From assembly GCA_963082875.1 (NCBI GenBank), contig OY720098.1, positions 20,274,001-20,338,000 on the forward strand: a stretch of 64,000 nt of DNA, written 5' to 3'. Both the position numbers and the translations under genes were made by a program. The notes under the pieces were generated by a model. The model saw nothing but the letters and a program-made list of their open reading frames with translations. It did not search any database and was not told the origin of the DNA. The DNA is from Corella eumyota (lineage: Eukaryota; Chordata; Ascidiacea; Phlebobranchia; Corellidae). Positions 35,265-48,971 of this stretch are shown in pieces (position 1 is the stretch's first letter; each line of letters opens with the position of its first letter).

Positions 35265-36561
35265 GTTAAAATTTATATGCCTATGTAAAACGGTTTTTAA
35301 TAACTTAAATTACACAAAATGAAAAGTATTACGTAAAAACATAAAAAAAATTTTAACAACTAAACTAATTTTAATTATTAATTTATTAAGAAGATTTTGA
35401 ACTGCTTACATTTAATATGATACGGGTAGAATTATCATTATCAAAGCTTTTATAAGCAAATCGAAACGTTACGTAACGCTGAAAAACTGTTTATTGTTGC
35501 TCTGCTGCGCCAACACGCGAGCAATATTTTCAGATAAAAAGTGCGACTTTTGTTACAAATTTAACGCTAAACTTGCTTAATGTGGGTGTATATTGTGTTA
35601 ATTTAGAAAATGTATTAAATAGATATGTTCACAAATAAGCACATATATAAAGTTAAATAAATACAATCTTGGCAATTAAATTACAATTATGTAATATATT
35701 TATATTGGTCTAACCTTTAAAACTAATAAGTTACCATAGTTTAATAAAACCACTTAATCAGCATTTATATTTTTTATCAAATTTCTTATTTTTTCATACC
35801 ATAATATAAAATTTTAACAAATATTATAACATTAGCACATACCAAGCCTATATTTAATTTACAGAATTAAATGTGTTTATTATATTTACACAAGTACAAT
35901 AGTGATGTATTTATAAAAAAAAATTTAAGTTCAACAAATATAAAACATAAATTTACAAATGAAACTTATGTTAGAATAAGTATACAGTATAAAGTATTAC
36001 AGATAATCAATATTAAGCAGCTAAAGAAATAAATCAGTTATTTATATATTTATAGCACTTAACATACTTATGTTAACTCATCTTTATAAATTATGACAAT
36101 AAATCACTACAGTTTAAGTGTTTTATGTTTTTACAATCCTAAATTAAATCATTTTCTATGATTTATAACATGCCTTACTTATATCACATTTATACATTTT
36201 TTCCAAAATTTTTAAAATTTTTTTGTAATTTTTAGTTAGATTTTTTATGTTTTTAGTATAAGTTTATAGTATTGAGGGATTAAGGTTTATGTGTTACGAA
36301 ACTAATAATACGAAGCTTAATGCAGGTTCAAGCCACTCTTACATAGGGTTAAGATGAGCTGGCTAATATAATGTCCTTTTAAATGAAATTTCCGAATAGC
36401 AACATTTTTACAGAATAAATTTTCAAGTTGAAATTTCCATTGATTTTTCAGAAAACTAGTTTTTAAATTCTTTTTTCTGATAAGGTATTGTACAAAATTG
36501 TGAATAAAATGGCCGTCAGACTTATGTAGTTAAAAAAGTATCAAAAAATAGGCAAAATTTT

Positions 36562-39259
36562 TTACATAATTGGGAGCTTGCAATACTCTTTAAGCTTAGT
36601 AGGCAACGGTAAACTATCCAAAATTTTAGCCCTGTTTTCGTATTCTTCGTTAGCGTCATTATCAATATCTTCAAAAATATGTCTGCGAATAACTTTACGA
36701 CATATAGCAAGTAGAGGGGCAGGGCTTTCTTTAAGAGCCAAGACTTCGTAATCTCTGAATAAATATTCTTTATCGTCGTAAGGTACGTATAAACACTTGT
36801 GAGATCTGTGAACTTTCCCGGGCAATTGGATTTCTAAAACAGAATCAGGGTCCCCTCTCTAAAAGTATTAAAATGTTTAAGTTATTTTTTGAGGACAAAA
36901 ATATGGTTAAGATTTAAAAAGGATACTTTTTTCACTGGTAACTTCTGTTTGCTTTTCCTGTTTTGAATCTTAGTGTTTCTAAAGAACTTCTTTGGGCAGA
37001 ATGATCTACTCTGTAGACTGTAGTTGCTTACTAATAATATGCATTTATTATAACATTATTTTTGTTGATCTGTCAGAATTAATTGAAACTTAAACTGAAT
37101 TGACGTACCCTGAGACAATGCAGACTGCTGACTTCATGATACAATTTTTCTTTTGTAGTTGTCTTTAAATGAATAAAAACTGTTTTTTCATAATGGACTG
37201 TACATTTCTTCTTCTTTGGAAATTACATTAAAACCCAGTGTTTTTTCCTTATACATCTATTGCAACAATGCAACAATATAATATAAACCCAGTTAATATT
37301 TCTTCGAACTTCTGAATTTTAAGTTGAACTTAACAGAAATTCTGAACTCGATAAATTATTAACTAAGTTTGCCAACAACCTTTTGTTAACCTTAGCACTA
37401 TAAGAACAATAAACATTCCAAGCATCAAGGGCAAATTCTTTACAACTTATCATAAAATAAAAGTCAAGGCACTACGTGCCTTTAAAAAAGAACTTCTTTG
37501 AAATCAGAAAAACTAACTTCACTTATAAAACTGTATTGATTTTAGTAAATATTTAAAAAAAACTTTAAAAAAAAATATAAATCTATAATATCGCAAGTAA
37601 TTGTGGGGTTATGCTGATGTCTACAAAACATTTCTTACAATATTTAAATGGTTTGTTTTAAAATTAATAAACTGTTACATAATTATTTCTATTTTTAAAT
37701 TAACGCTGCACTTATTACTGCTTTTTTTAAACACTTTTACCTACATTTAATACTTAAAACTTTTGATACTGCATTTGTATTTACTAGAACTGATGATTTA
37801 ATTATACCTTAATTAGCAGCTAACTGTTTCTTAGGTGATTTTTTAACCAATGTATTGAAAACATTAAAAAATTAAATTTTTAACTTCAAAAATAGTTTTA
37901 ACTTACCCCCGTTACCAATGCCAACCTCCTTCCCCTCCAGGTCCTCCCATTTCTAACATCCACCGAGGTTCTTCCAACAAACAAGGGCTCCAGGTACGAG
38001 CAGTCGATTCCTCCAATCACTGAGTTTGCAGGCACGTTACCATAGTTACAGGGAAGCCAATGAATTGTGGATTGGTCGGTTGTGGTTAAAACTTCATAGT
38101 CCGTTGAACGTCGAACACCGGTCCCATAGGAAACCATCACACATCTGCAACAAAATGTTAACATATAAAATTATTAATTTTGTTGCTAAAATTTGTTGTC
38201 TGTGATTTATGCAGATTTTCACTTTAAATAAATTTTACAGAGGTTGGTTTTATGAAATTTATATTACTAAAACCTCTTTAAAGAAAAAAAACACTTTATA
38301 GATATATTTATTTAATTAGATTATTAAAAACTGCAAATCCCCCTTTTAACTTTTAAAAGTATATAATACATTTTAGACAAATCTAACAAATATTTATTCA
38401 AGTCTAAATTTAGACCTTTTACGGCAATAAATATGGCTGTAAACTATTTAAGTTAGTTTTACTGCAATAAAAACTATAAATCTAACAATAAAACAAACAG
38501 AATTTATCGTTAATTTAAAGTCATAACCAGTATTCATTTTTAACTTGCTTTTTTTTAAGCATAGCTACTCTTTATACAGTTTGCCCTACTTGTAGTAAAT
38601 AAAAAGGTTAAAGTGACACTTAACTGCACTTGACATTTTAACATTTTATATTAAATAAACAATTATAGTCTATTAATTTTGAGCCACTTCTGAAAATAGT
38701 CCTGCCAGCTTTAAAGCTTCCAAATTTTTTAAACCTTAGTCGATTGCCTGCCTTACAGTTGGCATTTTAATTGTAATAATAGGGTTGCAACTCTCAACTA
38801 ATATTTGCCTATGATAATTTACCCACACATCACAAATGTTTTATTTATTTTGTAGGCCTATATACTAGAGTTCCACATGTAAATGTACATATCGTCCAGA
38901 ACTCTATTGCATATATATATAGATTTATAAACATTTTTAGAATTAAAGATATTTAAGTTTTACTTTCATTAGATTTGACATTTATGTGTTTATAACAAGA
39001 ACAGTTTTAAAAACCTTGCGCTTGGAATTATCAGCCCTGGTGTAAGCTCGTTATGATTCTCGGGTAATCTCGTTCTTCCAATATACACCGTCTCCCCATC
39101 CAGGGTGCTTCCCCCTGGGACTGCCCCACTTGGTATTTCACCCCTTTCACCCTTGACCCATCTTATAGTTTGGGTGGGAACCTCGGTCAACGATCGAGAG
39201 GTGGTTATTTCTTCGTTGTGGATCACTGGTCTTTGACCGCGTCTCAAAATTCGAGCCAT
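36562..39259 (-). CDS. DM9-repeat (DUF3421) protein
   Basis: Three exons, 39259-39015, 38144-37907 and 36858-36562, join in phase to 259 aa. The DM9 pattern (a tryptophan, G-x-I/V-P, G-G, then V-G-R and a later Y-E-V-L) appears at least twice: IRWVKGERGEIPSGAVPGG with VYIGRTR in exon 1, then DYEVLTTTD, IHWLPCNYGNVPANSVIGG with LFVGRTS in exon 2, and CLYVPYDDKEYLFRDYEVL in exon 3. No signal peptide is visible, so a cytosolic or non-classically exported protein is expected. DM9 proteins of insects, bivalves and fish natterins include mannose-binding lectins and immune or stress factors; that function is family knowledge, not shown here. The start at 39259 is the first in-frame ATG. The exon 1 donor (GTTTTT) is weak but phase fits. 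Confidence 0.85.
38745..38905. mobile_element. MITE-like repeat family C copy
   Basis: GGCATTTTAATTGTAATAAT, GTTGCAACTCTCAACTAATA, TTTGCCTATGATAATTTACC and TGTAGGCCTATATACTAGAG, in the first intron of the DM9 gene. Confidence 0.65.
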
Positions 39260-39491
39260 TTTAATCAACAACACTTTATATATATTTGATTTTATATCTA
39301 AAAAAGTAATTGTATTTGTTCATGATGTATAGTTGACCTTACATTCTCACATAAAGTAGTTTAAATTGGTTTACATTTACAGGTTTAAAGTGGCATATCC
39401 AAGTTTAAAATAATTCATGTTGATATATAGAATTTAAAAAAATACTTCAAATTGTAACTGTTTTTAGTTTATTATTATTATTATTTATTAT

Positions 39492-39662
39492 TTTGGTTTT
39501 TCGCGCATTGATAAAAGTAAATAATAAATACGATATACAATTAATATTATAACAATGCGACGGGAAAAAATAACAAAATCAATTTAATGATTAAAACATG
39601 CCAAAAGTATTAATGTTTATACAAAGATTTTAAGTATGTTATGGCATGGTCACCAAACCCAG
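39492..39662 (+). mobile_element. Repeat family B copy
   Basis: TTTTTCGCGCATTGATAAAA, AATACGATATACAATTAATA, ACAATGCGACGGGAAAAAAT and GGCATGGTCACCAAACCCAG, 230 bp upstream of the DM9 start codon. Confidence 0.85.
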
Positions 39663-41497
39663 TTTACTAAAACAACATTTTTTAACCTTGAATATAATGA
39701 CAATGTAATCTTTTAGCATATTGTTTGAAATTGTATATTAGTTAACAAATACAAAAGTCAACATAAGTCCTTAAGTCTTATTAACCGAACATTAAAATTT
39801 ACGCATTTTTTAATTGAGAAAGATTACTTTTGACAGTCCAAAGTCCTATCACTTAAACAGTAAATTATTAACTAAGTAGACTTCATGGCATTTTGTAGTA
39901 ATAATAAATACGTAAACTAATAAACTGACAAAGTTACTATTATATGCATAAACCTAAGTAACTCACAATATACTTAAAAATTATCATTCATAAAAAACTG
40001 TGTTTATCATTTAATTAGGCAATATTTAAAAAAACTTGTTTAACATTTACGTATAACTTTAACGCGTGAAAACATCTCACCTAACACCTAATGTCGAGCA
40101 TGTCGTAAACAGCAAATTTCAATGTTTACAATTTTAGAGGTCTTGTTTATTTCAGTATAAAACTTTTTAACGAACGTAAATTAACTACGTATTAGCTGCA
40201 AAATATGTTAAGAGAGTACTAATTAACTATCAAAACAGGCAAATCTGTCAATACGTTTAAATAAAACGAATTTCACGTATATTTTGATATATTTTAGTAA
40301 ATGGTGCCTAATTTTTGCAAATGCTAGTAAGCCTGGTGCTTTCAATAAACCTAAATAATACTGATAACACCGTTATAAGTTGGAGTTAGTTTAATTTTTC
40401 TAGTAATCATTAACAAATTCTAATAATTCCATCGTAACAAACAGCGTCGTCTGTTTGTTGTTGTTCTCGCTTTACAAACTAGAATGTCGTCAGACGATAA
40501 CATTACCACTACTTTTTTATTGACCAATCACAGCGCACCAAAACATACGCCTCTTTTAGACGACATAGTAAAAACTTTTAAATCCAATTATTTTAAAAGT
40601 TTTTTTCCCTAAATATAATAACAAATTAAATTTAGTTATTATAAATAAATGTCATTAAATAGTTAATCGTAAATTTAAATGCAACCAGGCAGAATTGCAT
40701 TTCGCTTTGATTTCTAATATTTTAACGGCCATTACTTGAAATTGCTGCAACAGCTAATTAAATGCTGACCCGTTATTTAATAGCTTTAGATACTGCCCTT
40801 AAGGATTTATTAATATATAATATAAATAAACAATAACATCTTATTTTGTTAACCCAATTAAGGCTACAATTTTAATTAATTGTCATTTAAATTACAATAA
40901 TGTGCTAAATAAATAAAATAAAAAAAGAATACAAGTATTAGGAAAATACGATAAAAAAATACGTCTTCAAAAATGTATATAGCATAATATAAACGAAATC
41001 TTAATAAAACAGCTACTTTAATATCATGTTAAACATGTTTGCAAAATGATCAACTGTGCAATTTGATAACGATAAGTTATTTTAAATAGTAAGTGCATAA
41101 ACTCCATAAAACATAAAAAACTAACAGAAAAAAATCAAAGTTTAAAACATGCACTACAAAAACATACTGTTTAAAATAAATGCAAATAAATGGGACTTTT
41201 AATAAAAATATAATAATGGAACTGTCATTATAAATAAAAAAAACAAGCTTTTAGGCGTTTGAATTATTCTAAAACATAAGTTAACTTAATGAGTACAATA
41301 AAAAAGAATAAAAAAAAGGTAACAGAAATAACATAAACCTATATTAAGAAAAAAAAAATAAGCTGTACTACAAAATTATTAAAAAAGGTTATTTGAAAGC
41401 TTCTAAAAATGGCTTCAACAGTATTTTAAATAACAAAGTCTTTTAATAAATGATAATTAACTGGTATTATACTTTGCATAGTAATTTAATTTAAACC
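39663..41497. other. Intergenic region upstream of the DM9 gene
   Basis: AT-rich except for 40430-40560, which has CCAAT (GACCAATCACAGCGC) and several CGTC/GACG half sites and could be a promoter or enhancer. A 42-codon plus-strand frame starts at 40484 (MSSDDNITT) but has no other support. Confidence 0.4.
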
Positions 41498-44368
41498 TTA
41501 GGTCCAGTCACATTCCGGTTCCCAGATTAGCTCCGCATTGATCCGGGATCTTCCGGCATCCGTTGCCATTTTAATGAGTTTATCCTCAAAGTGCGAGCGA
41601 GGGTTTTCAGTCCAGTTTTTAGTAAAGTAGTAAGGATCAATTTCGACCTCTGTTACCCCTGAAATCGTGGTATCTGAGGCTTTGGGGACCATGGCGGAAA
41701 AGTAGGTTAGAGTTGGAAAATTAAGGTACGTTTTCTCCTCGGAATTAGGGTTGAAAAGTCGTGTTGGTGAGATGGTTAGAATACAACTAAAAAGTTCTAA
41801 AGTAGTTTTCCACGTTACATGGGGCTCCCGTAATGTAAGACGTCGTAACGAGGACGCATATTCCGAATTTTGCTCTGGTGTTAAGGATTCCAAAATGTCC
41901 AAGGTGTGTGAGCTAGTTAGATTACAATGGTCAACGCTTAATGTTTTTAACGTATGCTTTAGTTTGTTGACCACATTTAAAAAGAGGTCCCACAATACAG
42001 GTTGTCTTGCAAGGGATGCCTCGCGAACGACACGCAAAGCTTGCAGGGAAAAGGACTTTAAATCCCCGCTGTACTCCGATTCATTTTCGATCTTTTGTTC
42101 CGAAATCCAACCCAGGATGTCAGCAGTTATGCTTTCGTCAGCTAATTCCAGAGATCTTAATGTTGTTGGTAAATTAATTGATTTGTTATTATTTTTGTCA
42201 ATGTTGTTGTTAAAACACATTCGAATTCCGCTGAATTCTAGGGATCGAATTTTAGGCCAACTGCTGATTATTTCTCCCCATAAAATAGAGGTCTATTAAA
42301 ATTAAATTCAGGGTTATTTTAGATAAATACTGAAAACTGGCAAAGAACCCTTAAAAACAAGGTATAAAATATAAATTAGAAAAGCTATAAAAAAAGCAAA
42401 CTTAAAACATAACAATTCCTATCTTTATTCCATCTATATTCTACATTTAACCTAGCTTCACAAACCAAAAGTAACACAAAGCTAATAAATGCACAAACTT
42501 AGCCAAAATATTAAATTTTTACTAAAGCCATTTAAGTACGAGTTAGTTGGTAAATTTACAAACCTCTTCTGCGCTAAAATGTACTGGTTGAAAATCGCAA
42601 GTTGCCAACGAAAACTCTTCAACGCCAGTTAGCACCCTTAAACTTTCTTTGGCATCTAACATTGACAACGGGTCAACGTGTTTAAAATGAAGTTGCCGGA
42701 CTTCTGTTGGGCTTGAGAGGTTTCGAATAATGCTGGCCATGGTAGATGGAGTAACATCTTCAAATCTGTGAAAAAAATCGGGTTTACTACACTAACTAAA
42801 ACTTATGAGGACAAAAAGTAAAAAATATGACTATGAGATTTTAAAGACATGCTTTCAAAAACTAAGGGCCAACCAAAATTTGTATTAATGGCCTCTAATA
42901 TAGAAATAAGCAGACTAGTCCTGATTATACATACAATAAGTTGAAAAAATACTTAAAATTATTGTGAGTAAACTATGATTTACATGCAATAATAACGTCA
43001 AAAAGAACGCAATTTTGTAAAAAATTTGCTTTTGAGAAATTAATTTGCATATAACAATTTGCGGTAACGTTAGGAAATGTAAGTTTTGTTCAACTTTATA
43101 ACCAGCACTTGATACTAAGAACCAACAAAAAAACAAAAACTTCAAATTTTAACCCAAAAAGTTTCCAATCTATAAATATACCTGATAGCTGAAAGATCGA
43201 TTCTCAAACCATTCATCCTTGCCTTACGTAGAACTGTGAGAAGTACGTCAGAAAACCAGTCATGCATGGACCCCACCACAGCTACTTCAAGTTTTATGGT
43301 TACAACTTTTAAGTCACCTGATATAAAAATTATTCGATTCGTTAGAGCGTGTAATTGAATAAGTACAACATACCAAAACATTATTGCCTAGGATTTATAA
43401 ATTAACTCAATAATTTAATCATAAAATCTATAAGTATATAATGAACTGTTTTCGGGGCGGGTATTTAGGCTTTATAAACCTTAAATTAGTTCAAAAGTTT
43501 CTTTAAATTAACTTAAAATTCATGATTTTGGGTTTTAAAACAAATATTTTCACATACCGTCTTCTTGTGTAGTTTGTTTTGATTGTGACGTCACATCCTC
43601 GGTTTCGCTCACCTTCTCTAGCGCCAATTTTAACGCTGTCAACGCCGCCCGGGTGCAGTGAATATTTCCTTTCCAGGTTCTCAGATCGAGAATAGTCGGG
43701 TAGTTTTTTACACCACGTCGGCGGTAGATTGACGTCATCACTTCGTTCAATTTGAATTCCTCCTGGTGGTGTTGTACGCTACAGGATGGACACCGTTGAT
43801 AGTAAACCAACCCGTGCTCGTTACTGGTGCCTGACTCCACGTGGGATCGACACTCGCTCCTCGGGAAGGGAGGTTGACAAATATTGTGACATTTTAAAAA
43901 TCCGTCTACAGCGTGCATCAGAATCCATTGGCGCATGCGCAGTGACAAACCAATCGGAAGATTCTCTTCCACTAGACACGCCGGTGAAAACCGATTTTTG
44001 CTCCATATCGTCATGACAACGTTGATGGAGTACCTTACCAGCGACATCATGCGGAAACGTTTATCACCGTCGTTCTGGTTTGATTCGTGTAAGGAGCAGT
44101 CACGTGAGTGTGTAGTCTCCGCCCAGCCTCGATTCCGGCAAGTTGTTTTACAATCAACTACCCTTCCTGAAAACGGAATCCCCCTTCGGTCGAGGGTCAA
44201 AATAAAAGCCTTCAAAATGGACATTACAATGTTCTGGGGCAATGAATTTTCAGCTATAAAACTGTATAATAGATTTTGGGTCTCGGTGACGTCATTTTCG
44301 TTGACCAGTCTGTAGGACATGGCCTTGGCCAACGACTCGCGGCAACAATTTACTAAACTTAAAATCAT
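41498..44368 (-). CDS. Leucine-rich-repeat protein with N-terminal BC-box/Cul-box-like segment (LRRC41/LRRC14-type candidate)
   Basis: Four exons, 44368-43558, 43317-43182, 42765-42564 and 42292-41498, join in phase to 647 aa. Repeats of the form L-x-x-L-x-(F/L) are visible: VRQLHFKHVDPL, VEEFSLATCDF, IRSLEFSGIRM, LRSLELADESI, LKTLSVDHCNLTS and LRRLTLREPHV. The first residues contain SLVNCCRESL, which fits the elongin-BC box (S/T/P-L-x3-C-x3-L), and about 35 residues later SLPQNIVMSIL fits a Cul-box pattern (L-P-x-x-I). This arrangement is known from LRR substrate receptors of Cul2/Cul5 ubiquitin ligases such as LRRC41, LRR1 and ZYG11, so a ligase adaptor role is my inference. A cysteine/histidine cluster (CHNICQPP, RCPSC) lies near residues 165-210. 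Open plus-strand frames opposite exons 1 and 4 are shadows. Confidence 0.8.
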
Positions 44369-45689
44369 CTTAAATTTTTTATTATTATCTAAACAAGAAA
44401 TGTTTAAGTTTAAAATTTAGTAAAAAATCCACACAGTTTACAATGCAAATATAGCTAAACATTTAGTAGAAAATACAGTTTATATAATATAATTTAAAGT
44501 AACGTTTATATATAATGTACTTCAAGTTTCATGTATATTTACACGAGTTTAAACGTTAACTATTTAACAGCCGCATATATAGGTACCATATAACAAATAA
44601 CAAAGAATAAAATAGTCAGTGAATTTATCTTTGTTTAACTATAAAGATCAAGGAAAAAGGGCTTATAATTAAGCATAGGTATATTTTAATTTCTTAGAAT
44701 AAAAACGACTTTTTTCTTATCTTGCAAAAATCGTTCAAACCTTTTTAGAATACTTGAAATACGACCACAAACATACATAGCACGCTTTATATGCCACAGC
44801 GCGGAAACGTTTGGTAAACAATGTTTATTTACATTTAACATAAGAGTAGCATGGTTTGAAGCATGCAGTAGTCAAGTACTTGTTAATAATATAAGTAATA
44901 TTATTATAGGGTAAATATGCTATAAATTACTTTAAATAAAATTTCTAGCAAAATCAATTATAACTTTTGTAAATAAATACTAGCTAGACTATCACATCTT
45001 GTTGCTATATAACACTTACAGACAAATTCTATATCTTTATTGCCATTAATTTAAAATTGCTATGTAGTTTAAAATCTGTGATAATAACGTTTTAATAATT
45101 ATTTGTGGCAAAGCAAAATTATGTAAGCTAATTTAAGAAATTTATTTTACTGCTTTTACTTTATATTAACACAAAAGAAATGAACTTCCTACAAATACTA
45201 CACAGTCGACTAACCACCTAACAATTTAATATACAAAGGTATCGCAAAAAAACACTGAAATACATACTTTATTCAAATTGAATGTGAACAACTTTCTACC
45301 TGATATCAACCATAGCTCATACTTAGACTTGTTATTGGATATCGATAAAAGAGAGCCAATTGACGCGATTGCCTTTTTCTAAGCCGGGTATACGTCATTC
45401 TCTCTTTCTGCATAACATCTGCCCCACGTGACACAAATGTCCGGCTTATGACTAATAATTCGTGTCCATTTAATCGAATATTTTCTTAACACGAAAAAAA
45501 TCGTGTACGTTATCTAATTCCTGTTATCTATTTAATTGGCTTCCGTTTTATGCGGTTCTAAGTATCGTGAAAAACGATTGCTTGCAATATGAATGCTTAC
45601 AAAACAATGTTTGTTATTATTTAACGTATTTTTGCTGACTCAAAGTTGCTCAAAATAAATAAATCTTCCTTTCCTTACCGTATTTTTTA

Positions 45690-45855
45690 AAAATTGTCTA
45701 CATTAATAAAAGTAATAGAAAGATATAGCACAACTATTACATTAATGCGACTGGAAAATTTGGATTGAATTAATTTAATGATTTAAAACATGCCATAACG
45801 ATATTTTTTTCAAAAATTTTTTATAATGCATATTAGCAAGCTCACCAAACCGAAT
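45690..45855 (+). mobile_element. Repeat family B copy, diverged
   Basis: ACATTAATAAAAGTAATAGA, TTAATGCGACTGGAAAATTT, AATTTAATGATTTAAAACAT and GCTCACCAAACCGAATG. Confidence 0.7.
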
Positions 45856-48329
45856 GTTTTTAGGCATTTAAAACTAATGTTTACTCAAAGATTTTAAAGT
45901 ATATTATAGCATCTTATTTGCTAACTAACTAACTGTTCTTACTTACTTACTTACTAACTGGTACAATGACAGATAAACCACTTTCTTAAATACACAATGA
46001 ACAGATTTTGTGTCATTTTTAACACAATACCTCGACCTCTTTTTACAAAAGTGACAACAAAAACTGTAAACAAATATGTTAAACTTTATTTGATCTATCT
46101 TGGTGTTTATTTGTGTAAGAAAAGGGATATTAAGCATAATATAAAAAACTCAGTTTGATAAATTGATGGATTTCCGCTAGTGTGAATTGTAAATAAATGT
46201 TTAAATAAATTTACAAGTATCTATATAAAATGATTAAGACATTTAATTCTATTTATGTGGTAATTCTATTGCTATTTTGTCATTTTATTTAACAATAAAC
46301 TATACATATATCCCCTTTGTTATAGTGTGGCATATGTTAAATACACCATTCCAGCGTAAAATGAATTTTTAAACGCACTAACGACATTAATAATTTATTA
46401 TTTCACCAAGAACCCATTGCAATACAAATAAACAGTTGAACAAAAGTCAACTTTTATAAAATAAACTCTTTATAATAATAACTATAAAATGTAGTTTGTG
46501 ATATTATTCTATACTTCAACTATGCGTATAATGTGTTATTAATTTCGATGTTAATATACTTAAAACCGGATATCTTGTTAAGCTATTAATACTCTTGTCT
46601 AGGGAGATTATAATTAATCATTTTGTCACAAATATAATATTATTATTAACAGTTATTACGTTTAGTTCGATATCTAACACAATAATAAGCATTTAACGAC
46701 ACATTTTTTAACAAAGATAACTAATTTTGCTATGTATGTAACTTACAAACAAACTAACTGAATAAAATCGCCAACCAAAATCTTAATTTTATAGACCTTT
46801 GTCATGGCCCAAAGCAGAATTGCAGACAACTTGTCTTCTATATCACAATTAAGATATTAACTCACGGTAAGCTTATAATAACCCATTCCTTATTACTTAA
46901 TTATAACTTGTATTTTGATATGACACTCTTGGCTGGTGTTTTATCTAATCTGTTTAAATTAACACGATACTGGTATGTATAGGTGTATTACTTATATAAA
47001 TTTGCAGGGGGAGTTTTATTAATAATATTGCCGACATTTATTAAAACTATCAAAAAAAAAAAGCATTAACAGATTACAACACATATTCCTATCTTAAATT
47101 TTTTATTTGTCGTTGTCTTAATTGTTGTTTTTTTTTAAATACTATGGCACTAACCTGTTCAGTCATACTACTACTGTTTCTTTGCAGGCGATAATTTATT
47201 TATAATATTTTAAACATTCGAAAAACTGCATCAAAAAAAATAATTTATTTAAACAACACAATTTTTTGTCCCAAATTTTCCAATGTGTCCTTGCCCTAAT
47301 GTCTTAATTTTTATACAGTTCATTAACAACTGAATCCTTATTCTATTAGTTAACTAATGGTAACGAAATATTGCTAATACACACCAAACTAGTAGAATCG
47401 TACCAATATTAGTATTTATAGCTAGGCTTACAATAAACTTTCAAAACGCCCCTAATTTTATTCATAAATTATTTTTTACAACAATAACTGGGTCTATGAC
47501 GTCATCAACCAATCCGATTCCATTGTTTCGTGTCGTTAATTCTCTAGCGAACAATCGTTCTAATGACAAATCGCCATTATTCGAGATCGTTAAAACAGAT
47601 GTTTTTTTTTGGTTGTCCTATGTAAAATTTATGACGTCACAATAACCAAATTAACAGTTTTTTGACCAAAATCTAGAACTTCAAGAATCAATAAAATATT
47701 TAAAAAAAAGTTTAATTAAATGTTTTTCTTTAAAAAATAAAGTTTTAAAAATAATTTTTGTGTCTAGTGAAAAACGAAAAATTCATGTTTTTATTTTCTT
47801 AATTTTTTAAAGCCTTGATTAAATGAAAAAACATTTCACCAAATTTTAAACGAATAAAATAGAAACAAAAAATTAAATTGAATTATAAAAAGAATTTGAA
47901 TATAAAGAAAAAAAATAACGGTTTAAAATATAGACAGAGTATTTAAAAATGCTAAAATATTAAAAATAATTTTGTAAAATACATGTTTTATATTTCTTAA
48001 TATACTTTTAAAAAGTTCAGTTTACAGATATATATTCGAACCCGGAAGTTCACACGCTATTTCCGGAATCGTGGGAATTTTTTAAAATTTAAAAATAATA
48101 ATTAAAATTCAGCAAAAAATATTCTCTGCAAATATAAAACAGAAAAAAACAAGCATTGCCATCGCAAAACATTATCAATTATTAAAATGATTTTTTATCA
48201 AAAATGTTTAGAGCAAAAATTTGCAAACAGTTTGGTAGTACTAATAAAATTTTTAGTTATTGCACAGCCGTAATATACAACCAAGAAATTAATGTTTAGT
48301 ATGTAAATCTACAAATATTAAAGCTTAGT

Positions 48330-48475
48330 CGAATTTATAGCCCCAAGAAATAAATAAAACTGCCATTTGTGGTGCGCAAATAGATAATCACGAGCAAATA
48401 TTAGATAAAGAGTGGCAACCATATTACAATTAAAATCAAGACCCTAGCACAGGCAATCAACTAGTTTTAATAGAA
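48330..48475. mobile_element. MITE-like repeat family C copy
   Basis: AAATAAATAAAACTGCCATT, TGTGGTGCGCAAATAGATAA, GAGCAAATATTAGATAAAGA, GCAACCATATTACAATTAAA and CAATCAACTAGT. Confidence 0.65.
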
Positions 48476-48599
48476 AGTAATCGTGGAACGAGATTAAAAT
48501 TTTATCCAATTAACCCTGAATATTATTTTTTGTATTTTTATGATGAAAAAAGCAAAAGCAGCTTACAAAAAATAATTATGATTTATTTACAAACTTGTA

Positions 48600-48970
48600 C
48601 CATGTTGAGAGTATGACGTCATTAACTTAAAATATGACGTCATAATATAATCTCCAAATACGTCAGCATTGTGAAATATTAAAACTAGTTTTATTCTTAT
48701 GGTTAACATTTCTTTTATGACGTAATAATGACATAAACCAAGATCAAACAACAAGTTCATCCAAGGAGAACAGTGACGTAATTAACCTAAAACAATGAAC
48801 TAAGTTATGACGTCAAAAAATCCAAATAAACTCAATTGGACGAAAATAAAAAGTCATGATTTTGCCAACAAAAAACATGACGTCATAAATGTAGTGACGT
48901 CATGCTGCATTAGCCAAGTGACGTCACAAATAATCAGTACAGTGTCGCCGCGACCTGTTACAACGTTTGG
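48600..48970. promoter_or_regulatory. Cluster of TGACGTCA (CRE-like) octamers
   Basis: Exact TGACGTCA occurs near 48613, 48633, 48808, 48877, 48894 and 48919 with related half sites between. It leads into the 26-27-bp tandem array that also carries the octamer. CREB/ATF-type factors bind this sequence; function here is unproven. Confidence 0.4.
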
Positions 48971-48971
48971 A

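Larger units (their letters stand above)
33700..36561. other. AT-rich intergenic region
   Basis: One family-B copy and one near-full SINE are listed separately. Otherwise I see no supported gene or clear regulatory cluster. Confidence 0.55.
44369..48600. other. Intergenic region between LRR gene and RXR
   Basis: Mostly featureless AT-rich DNA with one family-B and one family-C repeat and a short TTAC repeat near 45940. Two GC-richer patches, 45300-45440 (GATATCGATAA, CCACGTGAC, TACGTCATT) and 47490-47640 (two TGACGTCA sites and CATTGTTTCG), could be regulatory. Confidence 0.45.

Noticed and set aside
40484-40612. 42-codon plus-strand frame starting MSSDDNITT
   Set aside because: Too short to support alone; the sequence is better read as a CCAAT-containing regulatory patch.
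41751-42299. 182-codon open frame on plus
   Set aside because: It lies exactly opposite the last exon of the LRR gene, whose minus-strand frame has repeats and phase-compatible splicing.
43786-44315. Plus-strand open frames of 76 and 126 codons
   Set aside because: Shadows of LRR exon 1, a GC-richer coding exon.
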